This document shows positions 24,355 to 33,849 of a stretch of DNA of 64,000 nucleotides, piece by piece. How positions within the stretch are numbered: the first letter of the stretch is position 1; each line of letters opens with the position of its first letter. Source of the DNA: an uncultured Anaeromyxobacter sp. (GTDB lineage: Bacteria; Myxococcota; Myxococcia; Myxococcales; Anaeromyxobacteraceae). The DNA lies in the NCBI GenBank assembly GCA_903855945.1, contig CAIOAK010000205.1, positions 1 to 64,000 on the forward strand, in the 5' to 3' direction. The position numbers and the translations under genes were made by a program. The notes under the pieces were generated by a model. That model did not search any database. It was not told the DNA's origin and worked only from the letters and a program-made list of their open reading frames with translations.

Positions 24355-25302
24355 ATGAGAGGTCCAGGCCCCAACGACCCCTGCTGGTGCGGCAGCGGGA
24401 AGAAGTACAAGAAGTGCCACCGCGACCGGGACGCCGAGGCGCCTCCGACCGACAGGAAGGTGCGCGCCGGCACGGTCACGCCGATGCGCGCGGTGGCGCC
24501 GTCCATCCCGCGCCCCAGCTACGCCCGGACGGGCCGTCCGCGCCCCGCGCCGCGGATCGCCGACCCCGCCGACCGGATCGCCCGGATGCGCCGGGCCGGC
24601 CGCGCCGCCGCCGAGGTCCTCGCGGAGGTCTCCCGCGCCGCCCGCGTCGGGGTCACCACCGACGAGCTCGACGTGATCGCCCACGAGGCCTGCATCGCCC
24701 GCGGCGCCTATCCGAGCCCGCTCAACTACCACGGCTTCCCCAAGGCCATCTGCACGTCGGTGAACGAGGTGATCCTCCACGGCATCCCGGACAGCCGGCC
24801 GCTCCAGGAGGGGGACATCGTCGGCCTCGACGTCACGCTCTACCTCGACGGGGTGCACGGCGACTGCTGCGCCACGGTTCCCGTGGGGAGGGTGGACGAC
24901 GAGTCGGAGCGCCTCCTGCGGGTCGCCGAGGAGTGCATGATGAAGGGGGTCGGCGCGGTGCGGCCGGGGCGCCCGGTGTCCGACATCGGGAGGGCGGTGG
25001 AGGCCCACGCGTCCGCCCACGGCTACGGGGTGGTGCGCTCCTTCTGCGGCCACGGCATCGGAGAGGACTTCCACGCCGAGCCCCAGGTGCTCCACTACTT
25101 CGAGCCGGGCGCCCGGGAACTCATGCAGGCCGGCATGACCTTCACGGTCGAGCCGATGATCACCGTGGGGGACGAGCGGCACGTCGTCTGGCCCGACGGG
25201 TGGACCGCGGTCACCGCCGACGGCAAGCGGGCGGCCCAGTTCGAGCACACGGTGCTCGTCACCGACACCGGCGTCGAGATCCTCACCGCCCTGCCGCGGT
25301 GA
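24355..25302 (+). CDS. map: Methionine aminopeptidase type I with N-terminal SEC-C zinc motif
   Basis: 315 residues. Residues 6-22 form a SEC-C motif (PNDPCWCGSGKKYKKCH), a small zinc site that helps ribosome or SecB-type contacts in other proteins. A basic/Pro-rich linker leads to the aminopeptidase fold (about 70-310), with metal ligands in GLDVTLYLDGVHGD (two Asp), GHGIG (His), FTVEPM (Glu) and FEHTVLVT (Glu). It removes initiator Met from nascent proteins. The N-terminal extension makes it longer than the 250-residue E. coli enzyme. The 3' end overlaps the convergent rsmE gene by 20 bases. Confidence 0.93.
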   Translation: MRGPGPNDPCWCGSGKKYKKCHRDRDAEAPPTDRKVRAGTVTPMRAVAPSIPRPSYARTGRPRPAPRIADPADRIARMRRAGRAAAEVLAEVSRAARVGVTTDELDVIAHEACIARGAYPSPLNYHGFPKAICTSVNEVILHGIPDSRPLQEGDIVGLDVTLYLDGVHGDCCATVPVGRVDDESERLLRVAEECMMKGVGAVRPGRPVSDIGRAVEAHASAHGYGVVRSFCGHGIGEDFHAEPQVLHYFEPGARELMQAGMTFTVEPMITVGDERHVVWPDGWTAVTADGKRAAQFEHTVLVTDTGVEILTALPR

Positions 25303-26035
25303 CCCGCCGCAGCCACATCTCCACCTGGGCCACCGCGAAGGGGACCGCCACGTCCACGCGCAGCGGACGAGGACCGAGCGTGAAGGGGGCGAATCCGCGC
25401 TCCGCGAGCGTGCGGGCCTCGTACTCCGTGAGCCCGCCCTCCGGCCCGATGGCGATCACGGCGCGCGCGGCCGCCGCGCCGACCGACTCGACCGGCCCCG
25501 GAGCGCCCGGGTGGGCGAGGAGGCGAGCCTCCCGGCCGGGCGGGAAGAGCCCGTCGAGGTGATCCTCCACGAAGGGCTTGAAATGGCGGTGGAGCGACAC
25601 CTCGGGGGGAACGGTGTCCCGCCCCTGCTCCAGCCCGAGCCGGACCTCCGCCTCCATCGCCGCGGGGTCGAGGAGAGGGGAGGCGAAGAAGGACTTCTCC
25701 ACCCGGTAGGTGCCGACGAGCGCGAGCCGCTTCACCCCCATGGACGCCACCGCCTGCAGCACCTTCCGAAGGATCTTGGGGCGCGGGAGCGCGAGGACGA
25801 GGGAGACCGGGGAGGGCGCAGGGGGCGGGTCGCCCAGGCGGACGGCGAGCTGCACGAGCTCGGGGGTGGCCGCGAGGATCCGGGCCTCGCCCACCGTCCC
25901 GCGCCAGAGCCCGGCCACCAGGCGGTCGCCGGGTGCGGCGCGCAGGACCTCGACCACGTGGCGGGCCCGGCGCCCCCGCACGTGGGCCACGCCGTCGCCG
26001 TCCACCTCTTCTTCGTCGAGGAGCAGGAGGTTCAA
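25283..26035 (-). CDS. rsmE: 16S rRNA (uracil-1498-N3)-methyltransferase RsmE
   Basis: 250 residues of the SPOUT superfamily. The N-terminal PUA-like domain has HVRGRRARHVVEVLRAAPGDRL; the knotted methyltransferase domain contains ALPRPKILRKVLQAVASMGV, the SAM loop AIGPEGGLTEYE and the C-terminal LGPRPLRVDVA (LG-x-R-xLR-x-[ED]-TA in the family, here VDVA). It methylates U1498 of 16S rRNA. A TTG is the only start that keeps the N-terminal strand. Confidence 0.9.
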   Translation of the reverse strand: MNLLLLDEEEVDGDGVAHVRGRRARHVVEVLRAAPGDRLVAGLWRGTVGEARILAATPELVQLAVRLGDPPPAPSPVSLVLALPRPKILRKVLQAVASMGVKRLALVGTYRVEKSFFASPLLDPAAMEAEVRLGLEQGRDTVPPEVSLHRHFKPFVEDHLDGLFPPGREARLLAHPGAPGPVESVGAAAARAVIAIGPEGGLTEYEARTLAERGFAPFTLGPRPLRVDVAVPFAVAQVEMWLRRVTAAGR

Positions 26036-26052
26036 TGGGGTACCATGCCGCG

Positions 26053-26379
26053 ATGGCCGAGAAGCCCCCCTACTGGTACCTCATCTCCGTGCTCGCGAGC
26101 ACCCTCCCGCTCGAGCCGGAGCTGGCCATGAGCCTGTACGAGGTCGCCTCCTCCCTCCACCGGAGCGGCGAGGGGCACGGCGAGGTCCAGCAGGACCGGA
26201 TCGAGGGGAGGGTGACGAACCTCCACCGCTCCTATGCGGTCGGGTCCATCTCCGGACCGGGCTTCGAGGCGGATGTGGAGATGCCGGCGGGGAAGGGGAA
26301 GGTGCGCTTCCTGCTCACCCGGGAGGGGCTCGACCTGGGGAAGCGGCGCGCGCGGCTCGACGCGGCGCTGCGCAACTGA
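26053..26379 (+). CDS. Conserved-looking small protein, unknown function
   Basis: 108 residues from the ATG at 26053 (an in-frame ATG at 26035 would overlap the rsmE start). It begins EKPPYWYLISVLAS and reads as a soluble alpha/beta protein: TLPLEPELAMSLYEVASSLHRSG, then VTNLHRSYAVGSISGPGFEADVEMP and a basic C-terminus KRRARLDAALRN. No domain is recognised. Strong third-position GC bias supports coding. It diverges from rsmE. Confidence 0.6.
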   Translation: MAEKPPYWYLISVLASTLPLEPELAMSLYEVASSLHRSGEGHGEVQQDRIEGRVTNLHRSYAVGSISGPGFEADVEMPAGKGKVRFLLTREGLDLGKRRARLDAALRN

Positions 26380-26423
26380 GCCCCAGCCTGGCGATCGGGC
26401 GCGCTCCGGGTTATCCACGGAGG

Positions 26424-26924
26424 ATGAACCTCCGAGCCGCCGCCGCCCTCCTCGCCCTCGCCCTCGCGGGATGCGCCACCTATCCCACCGTTCCCTTCGA
26501 GGGCGCGAGCTACCAGACCGGCAACGACTTCTCCGCCTACCGCACCTTCGAGTTCGTCCCGCTCCCGGCGGGATCGGCGCGCCTGGTCGCCTCCCTCGAC
26601 TACTTCGACGTCGAGGGGGTGCTGGCGCGGGACCTCTCCACCGCCGGCAACCTGGCCCGTTCGATCAGCGGGTCGCCCGACCTCTACGTGGCCTACTACC
26701 AGGGCGGGCGCCAGGTGGACGTGCAGGCCTGGGGCTACACGACGGCCGGGAATCCGGTGGTGGACGTGGTGGACGTGCCCTCCTCCTGCCTCGTGGTGGA
26801 CCTGATCGATGCGCGCCGGATGGTGCTCGTCTGGCGCGGCATCGCCACCGACGCGCTCACCGGGCAGCAGTCCCTCGACCCGGCCATCCGCCAGATGCTG
26901 CGCGGCTGGCCCCCGCGGGGATAG
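26424..26924 (+). CDS. DUF4136-type lipoprotein
   Basis: 166 residues. The signal peptide ends in lipobox LAGC (Cys about 17). The mature part has DFSAYRTFEFVPLP, YYQGGRQVDVQAWGY, VVDLIDARRMVLVWRGIATDAL and PAIRQML, the pattern of DUF4136 lipoproteins, in which the 'W-G-A/I' strand and C-terminal 'I-x-ML' helix are conserved. Outer-membrane or periplasmic, function unknown. GGAGG sits directly before the ATG. It converges with lhgO at a 17-base gap. Confidence 0.78.
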   Translation: MNLRAAAALLALALAGCATYPTVPFEGASYQTGNDFSAYRTFEFVPLPAGSARLVASLDYFDVEGVLARDLSTAGNLARSISGSPDLYVAYYQGGRQVDVQAWGYTTAGNPVVDVVDVPSSCLVVDLIDARRMVLVWRGIATDALTGQQSLDPAIRQMLRGWPPRG

Positions 26925-26941
26925 CTCCGGGGTCGCGGCGG

Positions 26942-28147
26942 CTAGAACGCGCCCGCGAAGTGCTCGTCGGCGATCTGCCGGGCGAGCTCGAGCGAGCTCG
27001 TGAAGGCGGGCGAGATGGGGTTGAGCACGTGCAGGGTGTCCCCCGCCCGCTCCACGATGAAGTCCATGAGCAGCGTCTTCGTCCGCCAGTCCACGAGCTG
27101 GGGGCGGATCCCCACCTTGTCGGCCCGCTCCACCTCGGCGGGGTCGAAGCCGTGGACGAGACGCGCCGCGTCCCGGTGCAGGAAGGCGGGCAGGTACTTC
27201 CGGGGCTCGGAGAGGGCCACCGAGCGGAACCCGGCGTTCCGGAAGAAGAGGATGGCGTCCTCGGCGAGGATGCGGGGGGCGTCGCCGTCCACCCCCGCCA
27301 GGATCCCGTAGTTCTCGCGCCCGAAGGCCGGGATGGCGGTGGGGCCGAGGTAGACGTCGCCCTTTACACTACGAGTGAAGTGCACCCCCAGGAAGGGGTT
27401 GCGGGGGTCGGGAACCGGGTAGATGTTGCCGTTCACGGCGAGCCGCGCCCCCGGCCGGAGCTTCCGGTAGATGCCCTTGAAGGGGATGAGCCGGTAGTGC
27501 TCCCCCACGCCGAAGAAGCGGGCCACCCGGTCGCAGTGGGCGCCGGCCGCGTTCACGAGCCGCCCGTAGGACACCGGCCCCGCGCTCGTGCGGATCGCGC
27601 CCGGTCCCGCCGCGCCCAGCACCTCCACGCCGGTCCGGATGCGCACCCGGCCGCTCCCGGTGAGGTCGGCCTGCATCGAGGCGAGCACCGCCTTCGGATC
27701 GACCACCGCCGTCATCCGGGACCAGAGCGCCCGTCCCACGGTCCGGGCCGAGGGCTCCACCTCGGCGAGCCCCTTCTCGTCCAGCATCTCGACTCGAGCC
27801 CCGTTGGCGGCGGCCCGGCGGGCCAGCTCGTCGAGGATGGGGAGCTCCGCCTCCTCCCGGGCGACGATCACCTTGCCGGATTCCAGGAGCGGGAGCCCCT
27901 TCTCCAGGCAGTAGCCCCGCATGGCCATGTTCCCGGCCAGGCAGGTCCTCGCCTTGCGGCTGTCGGGCGCGTAGTAGATGCCGGCGTGGAGCACGCCCGA
28001 GTTTCGCCCCGAGGCGTGGCGCCCCAGCCCCTCCTCCTTCTCCAGCAGGAGGACGTCCCGGGCGCCGCGGGCGGCGAACTCCCGCGCCAGGCCCAGGCCG
28101 ATGATCCCGGCCCCCACGATGACGATGTCGGCGCGCTCTGCGGTCAC
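26942..28147 (-). CDS. lhgO: L-2-hydroxyglutarate oxidase/dehydrogenase (LhgO)
   Basis: 401 residues, GTG start. The FAD dinucleotide-binding motif VIVGAGIIGLGLAREF begins near residue 9, followed by ASGRNSGVLHAGIYY, which is characteristic of LhgO/L2HGDH rather than other DAO-fold enzymes; later come KGIYRKL, GVHFTRSVKGDVYLGPTAIPA and FNPISPAFTSSLE-like tail (here LNPISPAFTSSL). It oxidises L-2-hydroxyglutarate to 2-oxoglutarate and passes electrons to the quinone pool. Diverges from acuI. Confidence 0.92.
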   Translation of the reverse strand: MTAERADIVIVGAGIIGLGLAREFAARGARDVLLLEKEEGLGRHASGRNSGVLHAGIYYAPDSRKARTCLAGNMAMRGYCLEKGLPLLESGKVIVAREEAELPILDELARRAAANGARVEMLDEKGLAEVEPSARTVGRALWSRMTAVVDPKAVLASMQADLTGSGRVRIRTGVEVLGAAGPGAIRTSAGPVSYGRLVNAAGAHCDRVARFFGVGEHYRLIPFKGIYRKLRPGARLAVNGNIYPVPDPRNPFLGVHFTRSVKGDVYLGPTAIPAFGRENYGILAGVDGDAPRILAEDAILFFRNAGFRSVALSEPRKYLPAFLHRDAARLVHGFDPAEVERADKVGIRPQLVDWRTKTLLMDFIVERAGDTLHVLNPISPAFTSSLELARQIADEHFAGAF

Positions 28148-28217
28148 GGGCGGATGCTAGCCGAGCGGCGCGCGAACCGTTAGAACCATTCTCCCACCCG
28201 GTCCGGAGGTCATTCCC

Positions 28218-29201
28218 GTGTTTCGAGCCATCCTCGTCGAGAAGAGCGAGTCCGGGCAGTCCGTGCGCGTGGCCGAGGTCGACGAGGCATCGCTCCCCGT
28301 CGGCGACGTCCTCGTCCGGGTCGAGCGCTCCACCGTCAACTACAAGGACGCGCTGGCCATCACCGGGAAGGGGCCGGTCATCCGGAAGTTCCCCATGATC
28401 CCCGGAATCGACGGCGCCGGCGTGGTGGCCGAGTCCGCGCACGCCTCATTCCGCCCTGGCGACCGGGTGCTCGTGAACGGCTACGGCGTGGGCGAGGGGC
28501 ACTGGGGGTGCCTGGCTGGAGCCGCGCGGCTCGACGGCAACTGGCTCGTACCCGTCCCCTCCAACTTCACCACGACCCAGGCCATGGCCATCGGCACGGC
28601 GGGCTACACCGCCATGCTCTGCGTGATGGCGCTGCAGCGTCACGGCGTCGCGCCTGGAAAGGGAGACGTTCTCGTCACCGGAGCGGCCGGCGGCGTGGGG
28701 AGCGTGGCCATCGCGCTGCTCGCCGGGCTGGGCTACCGGGTGGTGGCCTCCACCGGTCGCGCCTCGGAGGCGCCCTACCTCACCGCGCTCGGCGCCGCCG
28801 AGGTGCTCGATCGTGCCACCCTCGCCGCGCCCGGGAAGCCGATGCAGAAGGAGCGCTGGGCCGGCGTCGTCGACTCGGTCGGGAGCCAGACCCTCGCGAA
28901 CGCCTGCGCCTCCACCCGCTACGGCGGGACGGTCGCCGCCTGCGGACTCGCCGGCGGCATGGATTTCCCCGCCACGGTGGCCCCGTTCATCCTCCGGGGC
29001 GTGACGCTCGCCGGCGTGGACAGCGTGATGGCGCCGATGGCGCTCCGCCGGGAGGCCTGGCAGCGGCTCTCCCGGGAGCTCGACACCGGCAAGCTCGCGG
29101 CGATGACCCGGGAAATCCCGCTCGCCGAGGCCATCCCGCTCGCGGGAGAGCTGCTCGCCGGGCGGGTGCGCGGGCGGGTCGTCGTGGACGTGACCCGGTA
29201 G
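28218..29201 (+). CDS. acuI: Acrylyl-CoA reductase/YhdH-type MDR oxidoreductase
   Basis: 327 residues, GTG start. [34 protein letters not shown] is the AcuI/YhdH signature (shown in part), with [20 protein letters not shown] and NADPH loop [16 protein letters not shown]. AcuI reduces acrylyl-CoA to propionyl-CoA with NADPH and protects against acrylate. Start after CGGAGGTC. Divergent from lhgO; followed by a palindrome and the cytochrome oxidase operon. Confidence 0.88.
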   Translation: MFRAILVEKSESGQSVRVAEVDEASLPVGDVLVRVERSTVNYKDALAITGKGPVIRKFPMIPGIDGAGVVAESAHASFRPGDRVLVNGYGVGEGHWGCLAGAARLDGNWLVPVPSNFTTTQAMAIGTAGYTAMLCVMALQRHGVAPGKGDVLVTGAAGGVGSVAIALLAGLGYRVVASTGRASEAPYLTALGAAEVLDRATLAAPGKPMQKERWAGVVDSVGSQTLANACASTRYGGTVAACGLAGGMDFPATVAPFILRGVTLAGVDSVMAPMALRREAWQRLSRELDTGKLAAMTREIPLAEAIPLAGELLAGRVRGRVVVDVTR

Positions 29202-29217
29202 TTTTTGACGCGATGTG

Positions 29218-29256
29218 CCAGGAAAATCCTGGGGTTGCCATAAAATAGTGTTGACA
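29218..29256 (+). promoter_or_regulatory. Palindrome and promoter-like boxes before the cytochrome oxidase operon
   Basis: CCAGGA-AAA-TCCTGG (29218-29232) is a perfect 6-base inverted repeat 17 bases after the acuI stop; it could end acuI transcription or bind a regulator. Just downstream, TAAAAT (29241-29246) matches a -10 in 5 of 6 bases and TTGACA (29251-29256) is a perfect -35, but neither has its partner at standard spacing. AT content is clearly above the surroundings. Confidence 0.4.
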
Positions 29257-29291
29257 GGTCTATGTTGGTTCGGCAAGCAAGTGCGGTTGCC

Positions 29292-30128
29292 ATGGCACCG
29301 CACCGACGACCTGCAATCCTGCTCGGATTCCTGGCCCTTCTGGGGGCCTCGCCCGCCGTTGCACAGACCACCGATCTGCTGAAGCGGGAGGTGGCGGCGA
29401 TCGGCGTCGTCGAGAAGCTCGGGGCCACGGTTCCGCGCGGCGCCACCTTCACCGATTCAGGAGGGAACCCGGTCCGGTTCTCCGACCTCTCCGGGAAGCC
29501 GCTCCTCCTCTCCTTCAACTACACGAGCTGTCCGCGCCTCTGCGGCCTCCAGCTCCACGGCATGGCCCGCGCGCTCCGGGACGCGGGCTGGGACGGCGCC
29601 GCCTTCGGCGTCGTCTCGGTCAGCATCGATCCGGAGGAGACGCAGGAGCAGCTCGCCCGGACCCGGCAGCAGCTCACCCACGAGGCGGGCGGGAGCCCGG
29701 GGGTCGAGGCGGGCTGGCGATTCCTCCGCGGCGACAAGGCCGACGTGGACGCCCTCGCCGACGCGGTGGGCTTCAAGTACCGGTTCGATCCGGCCACGGG
29801 CGAGTTCGCGCACCAGGCGACGCTCGTCGTCCTCACGGCCGACGGCCGTGTGAGCGGTTACCTCCACGGCATCACCTACCCGGCGACCGCGCTGCGGACC
29901 GCGCTCGACCGCGCCGGGTCGGGCGCCGTGGCCACCGCCGAGCAGCAGCGGAGCATCGGCGGCTTCCTCCTCACCTGCATGGGCTTCGACCCGGCCGACC
30001 CGGCCCCGCTGGCCCTGAAGGTCATGCGCACCGGAGGCGTCCTCGCGATGGCCTTCCTGCTCGTCTTCCTCGGAACCCTGGCGTACCGCGACGTGAAGCG
30101 GCGCAGAACGGAGAACCTCACCACATGA
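29292..30128 (+). CDS. SCO1/SenC copper chaperone with C-terminal membrane helix
   Basis: About 278 residues from the ATG at 29292, which gives a clean signal peptide ([22 protein letters not shown]); an ATG at 29262 adds ten residues. The thioredoxin-like SCO domain has the copper Cys pair in SCPRLCGL and a distal His in [12 protein letters not shown]-terminal helix ([18 protein letters not shown]) and basic tail anchor it. SCO proteins deliver copper to the CuA centre of cytochrome oxidase subunit II, which is encoded next with a 4-base overlap. Confidence 0.9.
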   Translation: MAPHRRPAILLGFLALLGASPAVAQTTDLLKREVAAIGVVEKLGATVPRGATFTDSGGNPVRFSDLSGKPLLLSFNYTSCPRLCGLQLHGMARALRDAGWDGAAFGVVSVSIDPEETQEQLARTRQQLTHEAGGSPGVEAGWRFLRGDKADVDALADAVGFKYRFDPATGEFAHQATLVVLTADGRVSGYLHGITYPATALRTALDRAGSGAVATAEQQRSIGGFLLTCMGFDPADPAPLALKVMRTGGVLAMAFLLVFLGTLAYRDVKRRRTENLTT

Positions 30129-31105
30129 TCCGACTCCCCGACCTCCTGGCCGGAAGCCTGATCGCGGCCGGCCCCGGGTACATGCCCGAACGGGCCTCCA
30201 GCGTCGCCGAGGGCGTGGACCAGGTCTTCGCGCTCCTCTTCTGGATGAGCGCCTTCTTCCTCGTGGTCATCATCGGGCTCACGGTGCTCTTCGTGATCCG
30301 CTACCGGGCCCGGGCCTCGCGCCCCGGCCCGGAGGCCTCGCCGGACCACTCCACGAAGCTCGAGATCTTCTGGACCGCCATCCCGCTCCTGCTCGTCTTC
30401 GTGATCTTCGCGGCCTCCACCAAGGTCTACCTGGCCATGACCGAGCTCGAGCCGGGCGCCAACCCGCAGCGGGTCCAGGTGACCGCGCGCAAGTGGTCCT
30501 GGTGGTTCGACCACGCCGGCGGCAAGGGCTCGAAGGAGCTCCACGTGCTCGTCGGGCGGCCGGTGGAGCTCGTCCTCGCCTCCACGGACGTCGTCCACTC
30601 GCTCTACGTGCCCCAGTTCCGGCTGAAGCAGGACGCCGTCCCCGGGCGCTTCACGCGGATGGTCTTCACCCCCACGGTGCCCGGGACCTATCCGATCCTC
30701 TGCACCGAGTACTGCGGGACGAACCACTCCACGATGTCGGCCGTGGCGGTGGTCCACCCCGACCAGGCCTCCTTCGACGCCTGGGCCGCCGAGGGCAAGG
30801 GCGGCGAGGAGTCGCTCCTCCAGGTCGGCGTCCGGGTCTTCGAGGAAAAGGGCTGCTCGGCCTGCCACAGCGTGGACGGCTCGCCGGGCGTGGGCCCGTC
30901 CATCAAGGGCATCTGGGGCAAGGACGAGAAGCTCACCGACGGGAAGATCGCCAAGGTGGACGAGAACTACATCCGCGAGTCGATCGTGACGCCCGGCGCC
31001 AAGATCGTGGCCGGCTTCGACGACATGATGCCCCCCGTGCCCCTCGACGACCGGGAGATCCAGGGGATCGTGGCCTACATCCAGAGTCTGAAGGAGGGAC
31101 CATGA
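30125..31105 (+). CDS. coxB: Cytochrome c oxidase subunit II with fused cytochrome c (caa3 type)
   Basis: 326 residues: two N-terminal membrane helices, the CuA cupredoxin domain with ligand set [12 protein letters not shown], and a C-terminal cytochrome c domain with CSACH (near residue 247) and a distal Met in FDDMMPP. The conserved WSWWFD aromatic cluster for electron entry is present. The fused haem defines a caa3-type oxidase that takes electrons from cytochrome c domains. Part of a scoA-coxB-A-C-D cluster with 4-base overlaps on both sides. Confidence 0.95.
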   Translation: MIRLPDLLAGSLIAAGPGYMPERASSVAEGVDQVFALLFWMSAFFLVVIIGLTVLFVIRYRARASRPGPEASPDHSTKLEIFWTAIPLLLVFVIFAASTKVYLAMTELEPGANPQRVQVTARKWSWWFDHAGGKGSKELHVLVGRPVELVLASTDVVHSLYVPQFRLKQDAVPGRFTRMVFTPTVPGTYPILCTEYCGTNHSTMSAVAVVHPDQASFDAWAAEGKGGEESLLQVGVRVFEEKGCSACHSVDGSPGVGPSIKGIWGKDEKLTDGKIAKVDENYIRESIVTPGAKIVAGFDDMMPPVPLDDREIQGIVAYIQSLKEGP

Positions 31106-32772
31106 CCACGGCCCCGGCCGCCGCGGCGGAGCACGCCGCCGGCGACAGCTACCTCACGCACGGGAAGGGGATCGCCTCCTGGCTCTTCTCCCTCGACCAC
31201 AAGCGCATCGGCATCATGTACCTGGCGCTGATCGTCTTCTCCCTCTTCCTGGGCGGCGTGTTCGCCATGGTGGTCCGCTTCCACCTGTGGGACCCGTCCG
31301 GCGGGCTCGTCTCCAACGACGCCTACAACAAGATGTTCACGCTGCACGGCGCGGTGATGATCTTCCTGTTCGTCATCCCCGGCATCCCGTCGGCGCTGGG
31401 GAACTTCGTCGTCCCGCTCATGGTGGGGGCGAAGGACGTCGCCTTCCCCCGGGTGAACCTCCTCTCCTTCTGGCTCTTCGTGGCCGGGGCGGTGCTGTTC
31501 ATCGCCACGCTGGTGGTGGGCGGCCTCGACACCGGCTGGACCCTCTACCCGCCCTACAGCCTGGAGTCGTCCCGGGGGCTCGGCATCCTGCTCGCGCTCA
31601 CCGGCGTCTTCCTGGCCGGGTTCAGCTCCATCCTCACCGGCGTGAACTTCATCGCCACCATCCACAAGATGCGCGCCCCCGGCCAGGGCTGGTTCGACCT
31701 GCCGCTCTTCCTCTGGGCCCTCTACGCCACCGGCATCATCCAGATCTTCGCCACGCCGGTGCTCGGCATCACGGTCGCGCTCGGCTTCCTGGAGCGGGTC
31801 TTCCACCTCGGGATCTTCATGCCGGAGTACGGCGGCGACCCGGTGCTCTTCCAGCACTTCTTCTGGTTCTACTCCCACCCCGCCGTCTACATCATGATCC
31901 TGCCGGCCATGGGGATCGTGAGCGAGGTGGTGGCGGTCTTCAGCCGCAAGCCCATCTTCGGCTACAAGTTCATCGCCATGAGCTCGATCGCCATCGCGCT
32001 CATCGGCTTCTTCGTCTGGGGCCACCACATGTTCGTGTCCGGCCAGTCGAAGTGGGCCAACATCATCTTCAGCTTCCTGACCCTGCTCGTGGCCATCCCC
32101 TCGGCCATCAAGACGTTCAACTGGCTGGCCACCCTGTACAAGGGTCACATCATCCTCAAGACCCCGATGCTCTTCGTGCTCTCCTTCTTCGCCATCTTCG
32201 GCGTGGGAGGGCTCACCGGACTCTTCCTGGGAACGCTCGCCACCGACATCCCGCTGCACGACACCTACTTCGTGGTGGCCCACTTCCACTTCGTGATGGT
32301 CGGGGCGGTGATGATCGCCTTCCTGGCGGGGCTCTTCTACTGGTGGCCCAAGATGACCGGACGGATGTACGACGAGCGGCTGGGCACGGCCTCGGCGATC
32401 CTCATCTTCCTCGGGTTCAACGTCACCTTCATCCCCCAGTTCCTGGCCGGCACGATGGGGATGCCGCGCCGCTACGCCACCTACGCCGAGCAGTTCGTGG
32501 GGCTGAACCGCGTCTCCACCGTCGGTGCGGTGCTGCTCGCCGCCGGCCTCGGGGTCGCGCTCTGGGCCTTCGTGGCCTCGCTCCGCCACGGGGCGCGCGC
32601 GCCCGCCAACCCCTGGGGCGCCGCCACGCTGGAGTGGGCCACCAGCTCCCCTCCGCCCCACGACAACTTCGCGGTCGCCCCGCGCGGTGTCCCCCCGTAC
32701 GACTACACCGGCCTCACCCACGCCTCCGACGAGGCGGGGTGGATCCCGGTCCGTCCGGAGGGTGCCCGATGA
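31102..32772 (+). CDS. coxA: Cytochrome c oxidase subunit I (A2-type haem-copper oxidase)
   Basis: 556 residues, twelve membrane helices. Haem a and haem a3/CuB ligands are visible in [28 protein letters not shown] and [14 protein letters not shown]. Helix VI reads YSHPAVY rather than GHPEVY: the proton-channel Glu is missing and replaced by the Tyr-Ser pair typical of A2-type oxidases such as Thermus/Rhodothermus caa3. The Tyr of the His-Tyr crosslink (HPAVY) is retained. It reduces O2 to water and pumps protons. Confidence 0.96.
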   Translation: MTTAPAAAAEHAAGDSYLTHGKGIASWLFSLDHKRIGIMYLALIVFSLFLGGVFAMVVRFHLWDPSGGLVSNDAYNKMFTLHGAVMIFLFVIPGIPSALGNFVVPLMVGAKDVAFPRVNLLSFWLFVAGAVLFIATLVVGGLDTGWTLYPPYSLESSRGLGILLALTGVFLAGFSSILTGVNFIATIHKMRAPGQGWFDLPLFLWALYATGIIQIFATPVLGITVALGFLERVFHLGIFMPEYGGDPVLFQHFFWFYSHPAVYIMILPAMGIVSEVVAVFSRKPIFGYKFIAMSSIAIALIGFFVWGHHMFVSGQSKWANIIFSFLTLLVAIPSAIKTFNWLATLYKGHIILKTPMLFVLSFFAIFGVGGLTGLFLGTLATDIPLHDTYFVVAHFHFVMVGAVMIAFLAGLFYWWPKMTGRMYDERLGTASAILIFLGFNVTFIPQFLAGTMGMPRRYATYAEQFVGLNRVSTVGAVLLAAGLGVALWAFVASLRHGARAPANPWGAATLEWATSSPPPHDNFAVAPRGVPPYDYTGLTHASDEAGWIPVRPEGAR

Positions 32773-33473
32773 GCCACCTGGCCCAGACCGGCACCGCCGG
32801 GGCGCCCGAGGACCGGTTCCTGGCGCACCACTTCCCGGACATGACCGCCCAGTCCCAGACGAGCAAGCTGGGGATCTGGCTCTTCCTGGGCAGCGAGGTC
32901 CTCTTCTTCAGCGGGCTCTTCGTGGCCTACGGAGTCTACCGGGCCAACCACTACGCCCTCTTCCACTACGCCCACCACTTCCTCGACTGGCGCATGGGGG
33001 CGCTCAACACCGTGGTCCTGGTGGGGAGCAGCCTCTCCGCCGCATGGTCGGTGCGCTGCGCCCAGCTCGGCGACCGGCGCGGCCTGCGGATCACGCTGCT
33101 GCTCACGCTGCTCCTGGCCGGGATGTTCCTCGTGGTGAAGTACTTCGAGTACAGCCACAAGCTGCACAACGGGATCGCCTGGGGCGCGGCCTGCCACCCC
33201 TCCGAGGAGATCCTCTCCACGCTGCCCGCGTCGGTCCGGGCCCTGCCGGTCCCGAAGGACCTCGGCACCTTCTTCAGCATCTACTACCTCATGACCGGAC
33301 TGCACGGGATCCACGTGCTCGTGGGCATGGGGCTCTACGTCTGGCTCATCCGGCGTGCCACGCGGGGCGACTTCGGCCCCGGATACTTCGTCCCGGTCGA
33401 TTCCGTGGCCCTCTACTGGCACCTCGTGGACATGATCTGGATCTTCCTCTTCCCGCTCCTCTACCTCATCTGA
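32769..33473 (+). CDS. coxC: Cytochrome c oxidase subunit III
   Basis: 234 residues, seven predicted helices. [28 protein letters not shown], the E-K/H-rich [11 protein letters not shown] and [13 protein letters not shown] plus [20 protein letters not shown] are diagnostic for haem-copper oxidase subunit III. The ATG overlaps the coxA stop (ATGA). It stabilises proton uptake in the complex. A longer frame through coxA is a shadow. Confidence 0.94.
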   Translation: MSHLAQTGTAGAPEDRFLAHHFPDMTAQSQTSKLGIWLFLGSEVLFFSGLFVAYGVYRANHYALFHYAHHFLDWRMGALNTVVLVGSSLSAAWSVRCAQLGDRRGLRITLLLTLLLAGMFLVVKYFEYSHKLHNGIAWGAACHPSEEILSTLPASVRALPVPKDLGTFFSIYYLMTGLHGIHVLVGMGLYVWLIRRATRGDFGPGYFVPVDSVALYWHLVDMIWIFLFPLLYLI

Positions 33474-33485
33474 TCGGGTGCCTCC

Positions 33486-33842
33486 GTGACCGAACACGCC
33501 TCCGCCCGCCCCGCCCACGAGCCCGGCACCCACGTGATGAGCCCGGGGATCCTCGTCGCCACCGCGGCCTCTCTCATGGTGCTGACCGCCATCACGGTCA
33601 CCAGTTCCCGGATCGACCTGGGGCCGTGGAACGTGGTGGTGGCGCTCGCCATCGCCTGCACGAAGGCGACCATCGTGGCCCTCTTCTTCATGCACCTGAA
33701 GTACGAGAACCGGTTCCTGATGGTGATCCTGATCGCGGCCGCGCTGTTCGCTGCGCTCTTCGTATCCTTCGTGGTATTCGACACGGTGCAGTACCAGCCC
33801 GAGATCCGGGCGGCCGACCAGGCGGTGCGAAAGGGATCCTGA
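33486..33842 (+). CDS. coxD: Cytochrome c oxidase subunit IV (CoxD/CtaF-like)
   Basis: 118 residues, GTG start. Three hydrophobic helices; VVVALAIACTKATIVALFFMHLKYENRF (shown in part) is the conserved core of bacterial cytochrome oxidase subunit IV, with the K-A-x-x-V-x-x-x-FMHL pattern. It is an accessory subunit needed for assembly or stability. Eight bases separate it from the next gene. Confidence 0.9.
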   Translation: MTEHASARPAHEPGTHVMSPGILVATAASLMVLTAITVTSSRIDLGPWNVVVALAIACTKATIVALFFMHLKYENRFLMVILIAAALFAALFVSFVVFDTVQYQPEIRAADQAVRKGS

Positions 33843-33849
33843 ACGAGCG

